Of a stretch of DNA of 64,000 bases, positions 24,043 to 32,105 are shown one piece after another. Source of the stretch: Caulobacter sp048541825 (GTDB lineage Bacteria > Pseudomonadota > Alphaproteobacteria > Caulobacterales > Caulobacteraceae); contig NZ_CP183332.1 of assembly GCF_048541825.1 (NCBI RefSeq), positions 372,001-436,000 of the forward strand. The letters run 5' to 3'. Numbering within the stretch: position 1 is the first letter of the stretch; each line of letters starts with the position of its first letter. Under the pieces are notes generated by a model. It made no database searches. It was given only the letters and a program-made list of their open reading frames with translations, and was not told where the DNA came from. Made by a program: the position numbers and the translations under genes.

Positions 24043-24729
24043 ATGGCTAAGCAAGCAAAGCGCGTCCAGGCCTGGACCGGTGATCGTGAAGCCACCTACA
24101 CCGCTTCGGAAGCCATCGCCCTGGTGAAGGCTAACGCCAAGGCCAAGTTCGACGAGTCGATCGAGATCTCGGTCAACCTCGGCGTTGACCCGCGCCACGC
24201 CGACCAACAGGTCCGCGGCGTCGTCAACCTGCCGTCGGGTACCGGCCGCGACGTTCGCGTCGCCGTCTTCGCCAAGGACGCCAAGGCGGCCGAAGCCACC
24301 GCAGCGGGCGCTGAACACGTCGGCGCCGAAGACCTGTACGAGAAGATCGTCGGCGGCTTCATGGACTTTGATCGCGTCATCGCGACCCCGGACATGATGG
24401 CCCTGGTCGGTCGCCTGGGTAAGGTGCTGGGCCCGCGCGGCCTGATGCCTAACCCCAAGGTCGGCACCGTGACCCCGAACGTCGGTCAGGCCGTGAAGGA
24501 CGCCAAGGGCGGCGCCGTCGAGTTCCGCGTTGAAAAGGCCGGCATCATCCACGCCGGCATCGGCAAGGTCTCGTTCACCGACGAAGCCCTGCTGATCAAC
24601 GTCAAGGCGATGATCGACGCGCTGAACAAGTCCAAGCCTTCGGGCGCCAAGGGCATCTATGTGAAGCGTATCGGCCTGTCCTCGACGATGGGCCCGGGCT
24701 TCAAGGTCGACACCTCGTCGATCGCCTAA
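24043..24729 (+). CDS. rplA: 50S ribosomal protein L1
   Basis: A 228-residue protein with the L1 domain order: an outer half with YTASEAIALVKANAKAKFDE and the inserted half containing LGPRGLMPNPKVGTVTPNVG, the family signature. L1 forms the mobile stalk at the E site and in many bacteria represses its own operon by binding the leader. It is cotranscribed with rplK and followed by a terminator. Confidence 0.98.
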   Translation: MAKQAKRVQAWTGDREATYTASEAIALVKANAKAKFDESIEISVNLGVDPRHADQQVRGVVNLPSGTGRDVRVAVFAKDAKAAEATAAGAEHVGAEDLYEKIVGGFMDFDRVIATPDMMALVGRLGKVLGPRGLMPNPKVGTVTPNVGQAVKDAKGGAVEFRVEKAGIIHAGIGKVSFTDEALLINVKAMIDALNKSKPSGAKGIYVKRIGLSSTMGPGFKVDTSSIA

Positions 24730-24755
24730 GCCTTTCGAGCTGAATAGATTATGAG

Positions 24756-24786
24756 AAGGGCGGGACCTCGCGGTCCCGCCCTTTTT
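24756..24786 (+). terminator. Intrinsic terminator after rplA
   Basis: Stem AAGGGCGGGACC/GGTCCCGCCCTT (24756-24767 with 24772-24783), TCGC loop, then a T run through 24786. It separates rplKA from the flavoprotein gene. Confidence 0.92.
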
Positions 24787-24802
24787 CTTTGATGGACGCC
24801 GC

Positions 24803-26041
24803 ATGAGTCCCGAGGACCAGACACTCGACGTTGCCGTGATCGGCGGCGGGCCGGCCGGGCTGATGGCCGCCGAGATGCTGAGCGCCGCCGGCAAGTCGGT
24901 GACGGTGTTCGAGAAGATGCCGACCTTCGGGCGCAAGTTCCTGATGGCCGGGCGCGGCGGGCTGAACCTCACCCATTCGGAAGACTTCGCGCGGTTCGCG
25001 CAGCGCTATGGCGCGGCCAATGCGGCCTTGCGGCCGATGCTGGAGGCCTTCACGCCTGCCGACCTGATCGCCTGGGCGGAGGGGCTGGGGCAGGAGACCT
25101 TCATCGGCTCCAGCGGCCGGGTGTTTCCCAGGGCGCTGAAGGCTTCGCCGCTGCTGCGGGCCTGGCTGGCCCGGCTGGAGGGGCAGGGCGTGAGCTTGCG
25201 GGCACGCGCCGCGTGGCGCGGCTGGACGGATGACGGCGCCCTGGCGTTTCTCACCCCCGAGGGCGCCCTGACCGTGCGGCCGCGCGCGACCATCCTGGCC
25301 CTGGGCGGCGCCAGTTGGGCCCGGCTGGGCTCGGACGGCGCCTGGGTCCCGCTGCTGGCGGCGCGCGGCGCGGCGGTGGCGCCGTTCGCGGCCGCCAACA
25401 GCGGCTTCGACGTCGCCTGGAGCCCGGTGTTCCGTGAGCGCTTTGCCGGTGAGCCGCTGAAGACCATCAGTCTGCGTCTGGGCGAGGTTACGGCGCGGGG
25501 CGACGCCATGATCGCCGGCTATGGGCTGGAGGGTGGGGCGGTCTACGCCTTGGGCGCCGCGCCGCGCGAAGCGATCGCGGCGACGGGGCGGGCGATCATC
25601 GAGATCGACCTGCGGCCAGACATGCCTGTCGAGACCCTGACCGCGCGCCTCAACCGGCCCCGCAACGGCCAGTCTGTGGCCAATTTCCTGCGCAAGGCCG
25701 CGCATCTGTCGCCGGTCGAGGTCAATCTGCTGCGCGAGGCCCATGGCCTGGAGCTGCCGGTCGAACCGGCCGCCCTGGCGACGGCGATCAAGGCCGCGCC
25801 GATCACGCTGACGGGCGCGCAGCCGCTGGACCGGGCCATCTCGTCGGCCGGCGGCCTGACTCTCGCTTCGCTGGATGGTCTTGAGCTGAAGGCGGCGCCC
25901 GGGGTGTTCGTGGCGGGCGAGATGCTCGACTGGGAAGCGCCGACCGGCGGCTATCTGCTACAGGCCTGTTTCGCCACCGGCGTCGCAGCGGCGCGGCAGG
26001 TTTTGGCGCACCTGGACCAGGAGCGCCGGCCGGTTGCGTAA
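24803..26041 (+). CDS. BaiN/HI0933-like flavoprotein (PP_4765 type)
   Basis: A 412-residue FAD protein. It has the dinucleotide motif VAVIGGGPAGLMAAEMLSAA, the family block KFLMAGRGGLNLTHSE (basic-Gly-rich after the ADP-binding fold), ILALGGASWARLGSDG, and the C-terminal FAD motif GVFVAGEMLDWEAPTGGYLL. The protein belongs to the HI0933-like group; its shorter length and the TGGYLLQACFATG ending recall the subfamily named after P. putida PP_4765, whose reaction is not established. It starts 17 bases past the rplA terminator. It has nothing evident to do with ribosomes. Confidence 0.85.
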   Translation: MSPEDQTLDVAVIGGGPAGLMAAEMLSAAGKSVTVFEKMPTFGRKFLMAGRGGLNLTHSEDFARFAQRYGAANAALRPMLEAFTPADLIAWAEGLGQETFIGSSGRVFPRALKASPLLRAWLARLEGQGVSLRARAAWRGWTDDGALAFLTPEGALTVRPRATILALGGASWARLGSDGAWVPLLAARGAAVAPFAAANSGFDVAWSPVFRERFAGEPLKTISLRLGEVTARGDAMIAGYGLEGGAVYALGAAPREAIAATGRAIIEIDLRPDMPVETLTARLNRPRNGQSVANFLRKAAHLSPVEVNLLREAHGLELPVEPAALATAIKAAPITLTGAQPLDRAISSAGGLTLASLDGLELKAAPGVFVAGEMLDWEAPTGGYLLQACFATGVAAARQVLAHLDQERRPVA

Positions 26042-26091
26042 GTCGCCCTGGCGCGGTTAGCCTGTCCCACGTTTCGCAGGGGAGGGGCGAC

Positions 26092-26307
26092 ATGGCGGAC
26101 GAGAAGGTGAAGGGACCTGCGTCCTATTTTCCGTCGATCGAGAAGACCTACGGGCAACCGGTTTCTGTGTGGCAGCAGCTTGTCCGCGACCGCTGTCCCG
26201 CCAAACACATGGATCTGGTGGCGATGCTGAAGACCGAGCATGGGCTCGGCCACGGCCACGCCAATGCGATCGTCGCCCACACACTGGTTCAGGATGGGTT
26301 GAAATAG
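26092..26307 (+). CDS. DUF4287 domain-containing small protein
   Basis: A 71-residue protein matching the DUF4287 pattern: GPASYFPSIEKTYGQPVSVW at the N-terminus and KTEHGLGHGHANAIVAHTL at the C-terminus. The His-rich LGHGHANA turn is a family hallmark. Soluble, no signal peptide, function unknown; homologues are sometimes fused to DUF5655. GGGGAGGGGCGAC lies before the ATG. It probably shares a transcript with the flavoprotein gene 50 bases upstream. Confidence 0.85.
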   Translation: MADEKVKGPASYFPSIEKTYGQPVSVWQQLVRDRCPAKHMDLVAMLKTEHGLGHGHANAIVAHTLVQDGLK

Positions 26308-26459
26308 GTCGTCGCCGCTGGGGCTTCCAAGCCCGCAGCAGACCTACGGCGATCGCCCCGGTATCGCCCGGATCGCCGACCTTCCTTTCATGCAACGAAC
26401 CGAGGACTGTCACAGTTTAGGATGTCGGCGGGCTTCCTGCCGCAGCGAGGATATTGTCC

Positions 26460-27230
26460 ATGACACGAGCTCTCGAAGGCAAGGTCGCCCTCATCACCGG
26501 CGCGGCCGGGGCGATCGGCATGGCGACCGCCAAGCTGATGGCCGAGCGCGGCGCGACCATTGTCGCGGTCGACATCCCCGGAACCGACTGGTCCAAGCTG
26601 AAGGCCGCCTTGGCCGAGGGCTCCAGGCTGGTCACCGCCGAGGCCGACGTCACCGACGAGGCGTCGGTGAAGGCCTATGTCGACAAGGCCAGGGCCGAAT
26701 GCGGTAGGATCGACATCTTCTTCAACAACGCCGGGATCGAAGGTCCCGTCCAGCCGATCGAATCCTATCCGCTGGACGCCTTCATGAAGGTGCTGGGCGT
26801 CAATGTGGCCGGGGTGTTCCTGGGGCTGAAATACGTCTTGCCGGTGATGTACGCCCAGGGCGCTGGCAGCATCATCAACACCTCCAGCGTCGCGGGCCTG
26901 ACCGGTGCGACCGGCATGGCCGGCTACTGCACCTCGAAACATGCCGTCGTGGGTGTCACGCGCGTGGCGGCGATCGAGGCCGCGCCCAAGGGCGTGCGGG
27001 TCAATTGCGTCAATCCCGGCCCGATCGAGAGCCGGATGATGCAGTCGATCAACACCGGCCAGTCGGGCGACCCCAAGCTCGCCCGTGAGCAGATCAGCAA
27101 CGCGGTGCCGGCCAAGCGCTATGGCACGCCCGAGGAGGTTGCGGGCCTGGTGGGCTTCCTGGCCTCCGACGACTCCACCTACTGCAATGGCGGCGTCTAC
27201 ACCGTCGATGGCGCACTCACCGCAGCCTGA
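26460..27230 (+). CDS. SDR family NAD(P)-dependent oxidoreductase
   Basis: A 256-residue classical SDR with complete motifs: VALITGAAGAIGMATAKLMA (TGxxxGIG), FNNAGIEGPV (NNAG), INTSSVAGLTGATGMAGYCTSK is read as Ser plus YCTSK (YxxxK), and VNCVNPGPIESRM. The acidic residue at the end of beta2 (VAVDIP) suggests NAD rather than NADP preference. Substrate unknown; glucose dehydrogenase-like and cyclohexanol dehydrogenase-like SDRs share this pattern. ATG 26460 is preferred over TTG 26454 because of GAGG at 26446-26449. It lies just upstream of the rplJ promoter. Confidence 0.9.
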   Translation: MTRALEGKVALITGAAGAIGMATAKLMAERGATIVAVDIPGTDWSKLKAALAEGSRLVTAEADVTDEASVKAYVDKARAECGRIDIFFNNAGIEGPVQPIESYPLDAFMKVLGVNVAGVFLGLKYVLPVMYAQGAGSIINTSSVAGLTGATGMAGYCTSKHAVVGVTRVAAIEAAPKGVRVNCVNPGPIESRMMQSINTGQSGDPKLAREQISNAVPAKRYGTPEEVAGLVGFLASDDSTYCNGGVYTVDGALTAA

Positions 27231-27286
27231 AAGAGCCCGTCCGGCGCGGTCTCGGGCCTGCGCCGGGCGGTTCCTGTCGCCCCCGG

Positions 27287-27314
27287 TTGATATTGCCTCA
27301 CAAACCGTCTATAC
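27287..27314 (+). promoter_or_regulatory. Candidate promoter of rplJ-rplL
   Basis: TTGATA (27287-27292), 16-base spacer and CTATAC (27309-27314). This would give a leader of about 265 bases before rplJ, fitting an autoregulated L10 transcript. Confidence 0.6.
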
Positions 27315-27587
27315 GCCGCCCCTTCTCCGTCGGGCTCGCCCGGCGAAGACCTGTTTGTGAACAGCGGGGCGTGGGGTCACCAACGCCGTAAATGAGGAAG
27401 AGCCCTTCCTCGCCGTCGGGAGACAGGGATGGACAAGACCACGCTATTTCCTCCTTCACGGATGGGACGCGCGGCTGACTTTCCTTGGAACAGGCTGATG
27501 CAACTCGCGTGCGGGAGCGATCCCTCATGCGCTGTGGCATTTGGCTGCCGGAATGGTCCGGCCGCTGTAATTGAGTAGGAGACCGCA
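27315..27587 (+). promoter_or_regulatory. Probable L10 leader (autoregulatory 5' UTR of rplJL)
   Basis: About 270 non-coding bases between the likely promoter and rplJ. In many bacteria L10-L7/L12 binds such a leader to repress translation. Hairpin-forming segments are visible, for example GAGGAAGAGCCCTTCCTC near 27391. The assignment rests on position and length, not on a covariance model. Confidence 0.5.
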
Positions 27588-28106
27588 ATGGACCGCGCTC
27601 AAAAGCAGGAGTCGATCGAGTCGCTGAAAAGCGTATTCGCCGGCGCCGGCGCTGTCGTCGTGACCCACTATATGGGCATGACCGTTGCGGAAATGACTGA
27701 ACTGCGTGCCCGTCTCCGCAAGGAAGACGCCACGTTCCAGGTGGTGAAGAACACCCTTGTCCAGAAGGCCCTCGACGGCTCGATCGGTGAAGCGGGCGAC
27801 GCCCTGTTCACCGGCCCGGTCGCCATTGCCTTCGGCAAGGATCCGGTCTCCGCCGCCAAGATCGTCACCCAGTACGCCAAGGAAAACGAGAAGCTCAAGC
27901 TTGTCGGCGGCATCCTGGGTCAGACGACGGTTCTGGACGAAGCGGCTGTGCGGGCTCTCGCCACGCTGCCGTCGCTCGATCAGATCCGTGGCAAGCTTAT
28001 CGGCCTCATCCAGGCTCCGGCGACCAAGATCGCTGGCGTCCTGCAGGCCCCGGCTGGCCAACTTGCGCGCGTCTTCAACGCTTATGCGACCAAAGACGCC
28101 GCCTAA
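27588..28106 (+). CDS. rplJ: 50S ribosomal protein L10
   Basis: A 172-residue protein. The N-terminal rRNA-binding domain has VVVTHYMGMTVAEMTELRAR and KNTLVQKALDGSIGEAGDAL, and the C-terminal helix that holds L7/L12 dimers ends ARVFNAYATKDAA. It builds the base of the stalk that recruits translation GTPases. TAGGAGACCGCA gives a good ribosome site before ATG 27588. rplL follows after 44 bases. Confidence 0.97.
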   Translation: MDRAQKQESIESLKSVFAGAGAVVVTHYMGMTVAEMTELRARLRKEDATFQVVKNTLVQKALDGSIGEAGDALFTGPVAIAFGKDPVSAAKIVTQYAKENEKLKLVGGILGQTTVLDEAAVRALATLPSLDQIRGKLIGLIQAPATKIAGVLQAPAGQLARVFNAYATKDAA

Positions 28107-28150
28107 CGGTCATCTCCGCTACATCCCTCATTCGTTTTTAGGAATTGAAC

Positions 28151-28528
28151 ATGTCCAAGCTCGAAAAGCTGGTTGAAGAACTGTCCACCCTGTCGGTCCT
28201 CGAAGCCGCTGACCTGTCGAAGATGCTGGAAGAAAAGTGGGGCGTCTCCGCCGCCGCTCCGGTCGCCGCTGCCGCTGCCGGCCCGGCCGCTCCGGTCGAA
28301 GTTGCTGAAGAGCAAACCGAGTTCACCGTTGTTCTGACCGCCGGTGGCGACAAGAAGATCAACGTGATCAAGGAAGTCCGTGGCATCCGTCCGGACCTCG
28401 GCCTGAAGGAAGCCAAGGACCTGGTCGAAGGCGCTCCGCAGAACGTCGTCGAAAACGTCTCCAAGGCCCAAGCCGAAGAAGTCGCCAAGAAGCTGACCGA
28501 AGCCGGCGCGTCCGTCCAAATCAAGTAG
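28151..28528 (+). CDS. rplL: 50S ribosomal protein L7/L12
   Basis: A 125-residue protein. The dimerising N-terminus is KLEKLVEELSTLSVLEAADL, an Ala-rich hinge follows (AAPVAAAAAGPAAP), and the C-terminal factor-binding domain contains KKINVIKEVRGIRPDLGLKE and AKKLTEAGASVQIK. It is the multicopy stalk protein that stimulates EF-Tu, EF-G and IF2. ATG 28151 follows AGGAATTGAAC. A strong terminator lies downstream, so rpoBC is not in this transcript. Confidence 0.98.
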   Translation: MSKLEKLVEELSTLSVLEAADLSKMLEEKWGVSAAAPVAAAAAGPAAPVEVAEEQTEFTVVLTAGGDKKINVIKEVRGIRPDLGLKEAKDLVEGAPQNVVENVSKAQAEEVAKKLTEAGASVQIK

Positions 28529-28604
28529 TCCATTCCGCGCCTCGGCGTGGATGGGTTCCTCCAGTCCTCTCCCCGGAGAGGCTGGTCCTGGACCAAGCAA
28601 GTCA

Positions 28605-28637
28605 ACGGCCCCGGAGGGAGACCTCCGGGGCCGTTTT
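28605..28637 (+). terminator. Intrinsic terminator after rplL
   Basis: A 13-bp stem ACGGCCCCGGAGG/CCTCCGGGGCCGT (28605-28617 with 28622-28634), GAGA loop, then TTT. It ends the rplJL unit. Confidence 0.92.
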
Positions 28638-28742
28638 CCGTCGCTCGCCAGGCGGCCCCGGCGAAGTCTTGACCGGATGTTAAAGCCTGTCATCTCTCAT
28701 CCGCGTGCGTTCCTTTCGTCAGTTTTGTCCAGGAGAGTGGCT

Positions 28743-29555
28743 TTGACCCTTGTGGAGAAGCACGCAGTCCAGATTTCAGGTCAGGGCATGCGGCCGATAC
28801 TGTTCTCGCACGGTTTCGGCTGCGACCAGAACATGTGGCGTTTGGTCGCGCCGGCCTTCGCGGCCGATTTCAAGACCGTGGTGTTTGACCACGTCGGAGC
28901 CGGGCGTTCGGACCTGTCGGCCTATGATCGCAACAAGTACGCCTCGCTCGACGGCTATGCCGACGATGTCGTGGCCCTGTGCGACGCGCTCGACCTGAAG
29001 GATGTGGTGTTTGTCGGCCATTCGGTCAGCGCCATGATCGGCGTGCTGGCCGCCGCGCGTCGGCCCGGCCTGTTCAGCCACATGATCATGATCTGTCCGT
29101 CGCCCCGCTATATCGACGACGCGGACTATGTCGGCGGCTTCGCCCGTGCCGACATCGATGAGCTCCTGGAATTCCTCGACGCCAACCATCTGGGCTGGTC
29201 CACGACCATGGCCCCGGTGATCATGGGCAATCCCGACCGGCCGGAACTTGCCGAGGAGCTGTCGAACAGCTTCTGCACCACCGATCCCGAAATCGCCCGG
29301 CAGTTCGCTCGCGTCACCTTCCTGTCCGATTCTCGTGGGGACCTCGCCGCAGTGGCGACGCCGACCATGATCATCGACTGCCTTGAAGACAGCATCGCCC
29401 CGCCCGTGGTGGGGCGTTATGTCCAGGCGGCCATTGCCGGCAGCGTGCTGACCACGCTGGCCGCCACCGGCCATTGTCCGCACCTGAGCGCGCCCGAGGC
29501 GACGATCGCGGCCATACGAGCCTATCTGGACGATCCCGGACCGCGCGCCGGCTAG
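28743..29555 (+). CDS. RsbQ-like alpha/beta hydrolase (signal-transducing)
   Basis: A 270-residue alpha/beta hydrolase closely resembling B. subtilis RsbQ and plant KAI2/D14. It has SHGFGCDQNMWRLVAPAF, FDHVGAGRSDLSAYDRNKYA, the nucleophile FVGHSVSAMIG (Ser94), PSPRYIDDADYVGGF, an acid in CLEDSIAP (Asp216) and a His in GHCPHLSAP (His244), so the triad is complete. RsbQ is needed for the PAS-containing phosphatase RsbP to sense energy stress, probably by producing a small ligand. The start is TTG 28743, seven bases after AGGAG. The PAS kinase begins nine bases after its stop. Confidence 0.88.
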   Translation: MTLVEKHAVQISGQGMRPILFSHGFGCDQNMWRLVAPAFAADFKTVVFDHVGAGRSDLSAYDRNKYASLDGYADDVVALCDALDLKDVVFVGHSVSAMIGVLAAARRPGLFSHMIMICPSPRYIDDADYVGGFARADIDELLEFLDANHLGWSTTMAPVIMGNPDRPELAEELSNSFCTTDPEIARQFARVTFLSDSRGDLAAVATPTMIIDCLEDSIAPPVVGRYVQAAIAGSVLTTLAATGHCPHLSAPEATIAAIRAYLDDPGPRAG

Positions 29556-29563
29556 GTAAACGC

Positions 29564-31225
29564 GTGCCACTTCTCCCTCCCACCGCCGCTGGCTCGACTC
29601 TCGAGACGCTGTTCGACCTGGCGCCGTGCGGCCTGGCCGTGCTTGGGCCGGGCTATGTCCTGACGGCCTGCAATCGCTATTTCAGCGCACTGGTGGGGCG
29701 ATCACCCGAGTCGATGATCGGTGCGATGGGCTTTCCCGGCTTGCTGACCGTGGCGGGGCGGATCTATTTCGAGACCCATATCGCCCCGCTTCTGAGGATG
29801 CAGGGGCGAGTGGACGAGGTGGCCTTTGATCTGGTCACGGCCAGCGGCGCTCGGGCGCCGGTCCTCCTCAACGCCGAGCTGATCGGTGAGCTGGAGGGCG
29901 GCCAGGGCGTCATGCGTCTGGCGGTGTTCCCGGCATCGGATCGCCGCAAGTACGAGGCCGAGATTCTCAGGGCCCGGCGCGAGGCTGACGCGGAGCGCGA
30001 GGCGGCGGAGGCGGCCAGCAAGGCCAAGAGCGACTTTCTGGCCAACATGTCGCACGAGATCCGCACGCCGCTCAACGCGGTGGTCGGCGTTGCCGGCGTC
30101 CTGGCGACAACGCCCCTGTCCACCCAACAGCGCGACATGGTGGGCATGATCGAGACCTCCGGCCTGCTTCTGGAGCGGCTGGTGTCCGACGTGCTGGATC
30201 TGGCCAAGATCGAATCCGGCCTGATGACCATCGAGGTCCGGCCCTTCGACCTGGAAGCCTGCATTCGGGGCATCGCCAACCTGATGGGCGTTCGCGCCGC
30301 CGAAAAGGGCGTGGTCTTCACCCTGCGACTGAGCGAGGCGGCGCAGGGCCAATTCCTGGGCGATGGGCTTCGCCTCCAGCAGGTTCTGGCCAACCTCCTG
30401 TCCAACGCCATCAAGTTCACCTCCGAGGGCGAGGTGAGCCTGACGGTGGACGTCGAGCCGGACGCGGCGTCGTCGACCTTGACCCGCATGCGGGTGGCGG
30501 TGCGGGATTCCGGTATCGGCTTCGATGAGGGCCTGGCCGCCGGCCTGTTCGATCGCTTCAGTCAGGCCGACAACAGCATCACCCGGCGGTTCGGCGGCAC
30601 CGGCATCGGCTTGTCGATCTGCAAGCAACTGGTCGATCTGATGGGCGGCCACATCCAGGTGCGGTCGCGGCCTGGCGCGGGCAGCACCTTCAGCTTTGAG
30701 ATTCCGCTGGAGCGGCCAGCCGCCGAAGCCGAAGCCGAAGCCGAAGCCGAAGCCGAAGCCGAAGCAGACACCGACACCGACGCAGACGAGGCGGTCGGTC
30801 TGGCTGATGGGCCAGCGTTGCGGATCCTGCTGGTGGAGGACAACGCCATCAACCAGAAGATCGTGGCCCTGATGCTCGCGCCACTTGATGTGGAGCTCGA
30901 GATCGCGAGCAACGGCCATCTGGGCCTTGAGTGCTTCCAGCGGCAGGTCTTTGACCTGGTGCTGATGGACATGCAGATGCCCGTCATGGATGGGCTGACC
31001 GCCACCCGCGCCTTCCGCGCGTTGGAAGCCGCCGATCCGGCCCGCGCCCGCACGCCGATCGCGCTGCTCAGCGCCAACGCCATGGAGCAACATCGGCTTC
31101 AGGGCGCGGAGGCGGGGGCCGATCTGCACATCTCCAAGCCGATCACGCCCGAAAGCCTGATCGCCGGCGTCCAGCAGGCCCTGCGGGCCGGCGCCGTCGC
31201 CCGATCCGCCCCTCCCATCGCTTGA
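29564..31225 (+). CDS. PAS-domain hybrid histidine kinase with receiver domain
   Basis: About 553 residues, GTG start at 29564 behind TAGGTAA. Domain order: PAS (about 12-120, with the block RIYFETHIAPLLRMQGRVDE that I associate with PAS domains of RsbP/RsbU-type sensors), a short coiled linker (READAEREAAEAASKAK), HisKA with FLANMSHEIRTPLN (His164), HATPase with LLSNAIKFTSEG, DSGIGFD and FGGTGIGLSI, an acidic (Ala-Glu)n linker at about 386-401, and a receiver domain with ILLVEDNAINQK and phosphoacceptor Asp469 in LVLMDMQMPVMDG. No transmembrane segment, so the sensor is cytosolic. It forms a two-gene unit with the RsbQ-like hydrolase, which likely supplies the PAS ligand. No HPt or output regulator is adjacent. 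Confidence 0.9.
   Translation: MPLLPPTAAGSTLETLFDLAPCGLAVLGPGYVLTACNRYFSALVGRSPESMIGAMGFPGLLTVAGRIYFETHIAPLLRMQGRVDEVAFDLVTASGARAPVLLNAELIGELEGGQGVMRLAVFPASDRRKYEAEILRARREADAEREAAEAASKAKSDFLANMSHEIRTPLNAVVGVAGVLATTPLSTQQRDMVGMIETSGLLLERLVSDVLDLAKIESGLMTIEVRPFDLEACIRGIANLMGVRAAEKGVVFTLRLSEAAQGQFLGDGLRLQQVLANLLSNAIKFTSEGEVSLTVDVEPDAASSTLTRMRVAVRDSGIGFDEGLAAGLFDRFSQADNSITRRFGGTGIGLSICKQLVDLMGGHIQVRSRPGAGSTFSFEIPLERPAAEAEAEAEAEAEAEADTDTDADEAVGLADGPALRILLVEDNAINQKIVALMLAPLDVELEIASNGHLGLECFQRQVFDLVLMDMQMPVMDGLTATRAFRALEAADPARARTPIALLSANAMEQHRLQGAEAGADLHISKPITPESLIAGVQQALRAGAVARSAPPIA
30725..30766. repeat. GAAGCC hexanucleotide tandem repeat in kinase linker
   Basis: Six perfect GAAGCC units and a seventh GAAGCA run in tandem at 30725-30766, inside the kinase gene, encoding an alternating Glu-Ala linker, followed by a GAC-rich Asp/Thr stretch. 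Unit changes keep the frame, so slippage would only alter linker length. Confidence 0.9.
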
Positions 31226-31403
31226 TCTCCCGGCCCGGGGGCCAGGCTCAACCCGATTTGGCCGCCGGCGGCGTCAGGCTCAGAGCCGCTCCGCGCGGGA
31301 CGCGAGACGGCCGCGCAACGTCATGCGCTCTCGGGGGTTACGGTAGCCAGGTTCGTGCCCATATCGAGCCCCCCACCCCCCTTTCAAAACGCATCGAGCC
31401 CCC

Positions 31404-32093
31404 ATGCACATTCTGATGGTTCTGACCTCGCACGATCGCCTCGGCGACACCGGTCACAAGACCGGCTTCTGGCTGGAGGAGTTCGCCGCGCCCTACTATG
31501 CGCTGAAGGATGCCGGTGCGACCCTGGTCCTGGCCTCGCCCGCCGGCGGTCAGCCGCCGCTGGACCCCAAGAGCGACGACGCCGACGCCCAGACCGACGA
31601 TACGCGTCGCTTCAAGGCCGATCCGGAGGCCCAGAAGGCCCTGGCCAGTACGGTGACGCTGGATGGGGTCAAGGCTGAGGATTTCGACGCGGTGTTCTAT
31701 CCCGGCGGCCACGGCCCGCTGTGGGATCTGGCCGAGGACGCCAAGTCCATCGCCCTGATCGAGGCGATGGCTGCGGCCGGCAAGCCGGTGGCCGCTGTGT
31801 GTCATGCGCCGGGCGTCTTCCGCCATGTGAAGGGCCCCGACGGCGACCTGCTGGTCAAGGGCAAGGCCGTGACCGGTTTCGCAGACACCGAGGAAGCCGC
31901 TGTCGGCCTGACCGATGTGGTGCCGTTCCTGGTCGAAGCCATGCTGAAGGAGAGCGGCGGCCTCTATTCCAAGGGCGCGGACTGGGCGCCGCATGTGTTG
32001 ACCGACGGCCTGCTGGTCACCGGGCAGAATCCGGCCTCGTCAAAGCCGGCGGCCGAAGCGCTGTTGGCCGTGCTGTCGAAGACGCCGGCCTGA
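31404..32093 (+). CDS. DJ-1/PfpI family protein (type 1 glutamine amidotransferase-like)
   Basis: A 229-residue class I glutamine-amidotransferase-like protein of the DJ-1/Hsp31 group. It has ILMVLTSHDRLGDTGHKTGF and the Glu of FWLEEFAAPYYALKDAG, VFYPGGHGPLWDLAEDAKSI, and the nucleophile elbow VAAVCHAPGVFRHVK with the reactive Cys. Relatives act as glutathione-independent glyoxalases (methylglyoxal to lactate) or deglycases. The distal KGKAVTGFADTEEAAVGLTD matches glyoxalase-III members. It starts about 180 bases after the kinase gene, so it may be a separate unit. It is convergent with the EAL gene. Confidence 0.88.
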   Translation: MHILMVLTSHDRLGDTGHKTGFWLEEFAAPYYALKDAGATLVLASPAGGQPPLDPKSDDADAQTDDTRRFKADPEAQKALASTVTLDGVKAEDFDAVFYPGGHGPLWDLAEDAKSIALIEAMAAAGKPVAAVCHAPGVFRHVKGPDGDLLVKGKAVTGFADTEEAAVGLTDVVPFLVEAMLKESGGLYSKGADWAPHVLTDGLLVTGQNPASSKPAAEALLAVLSKTPA

Positions 32094-32105
32094 GCCACCG
32101 ACGGG

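Noticed and set aside
30725..30766. CRISPR array
   Set aside because: Contiguous six-base units without spacers, inside a coding frame.
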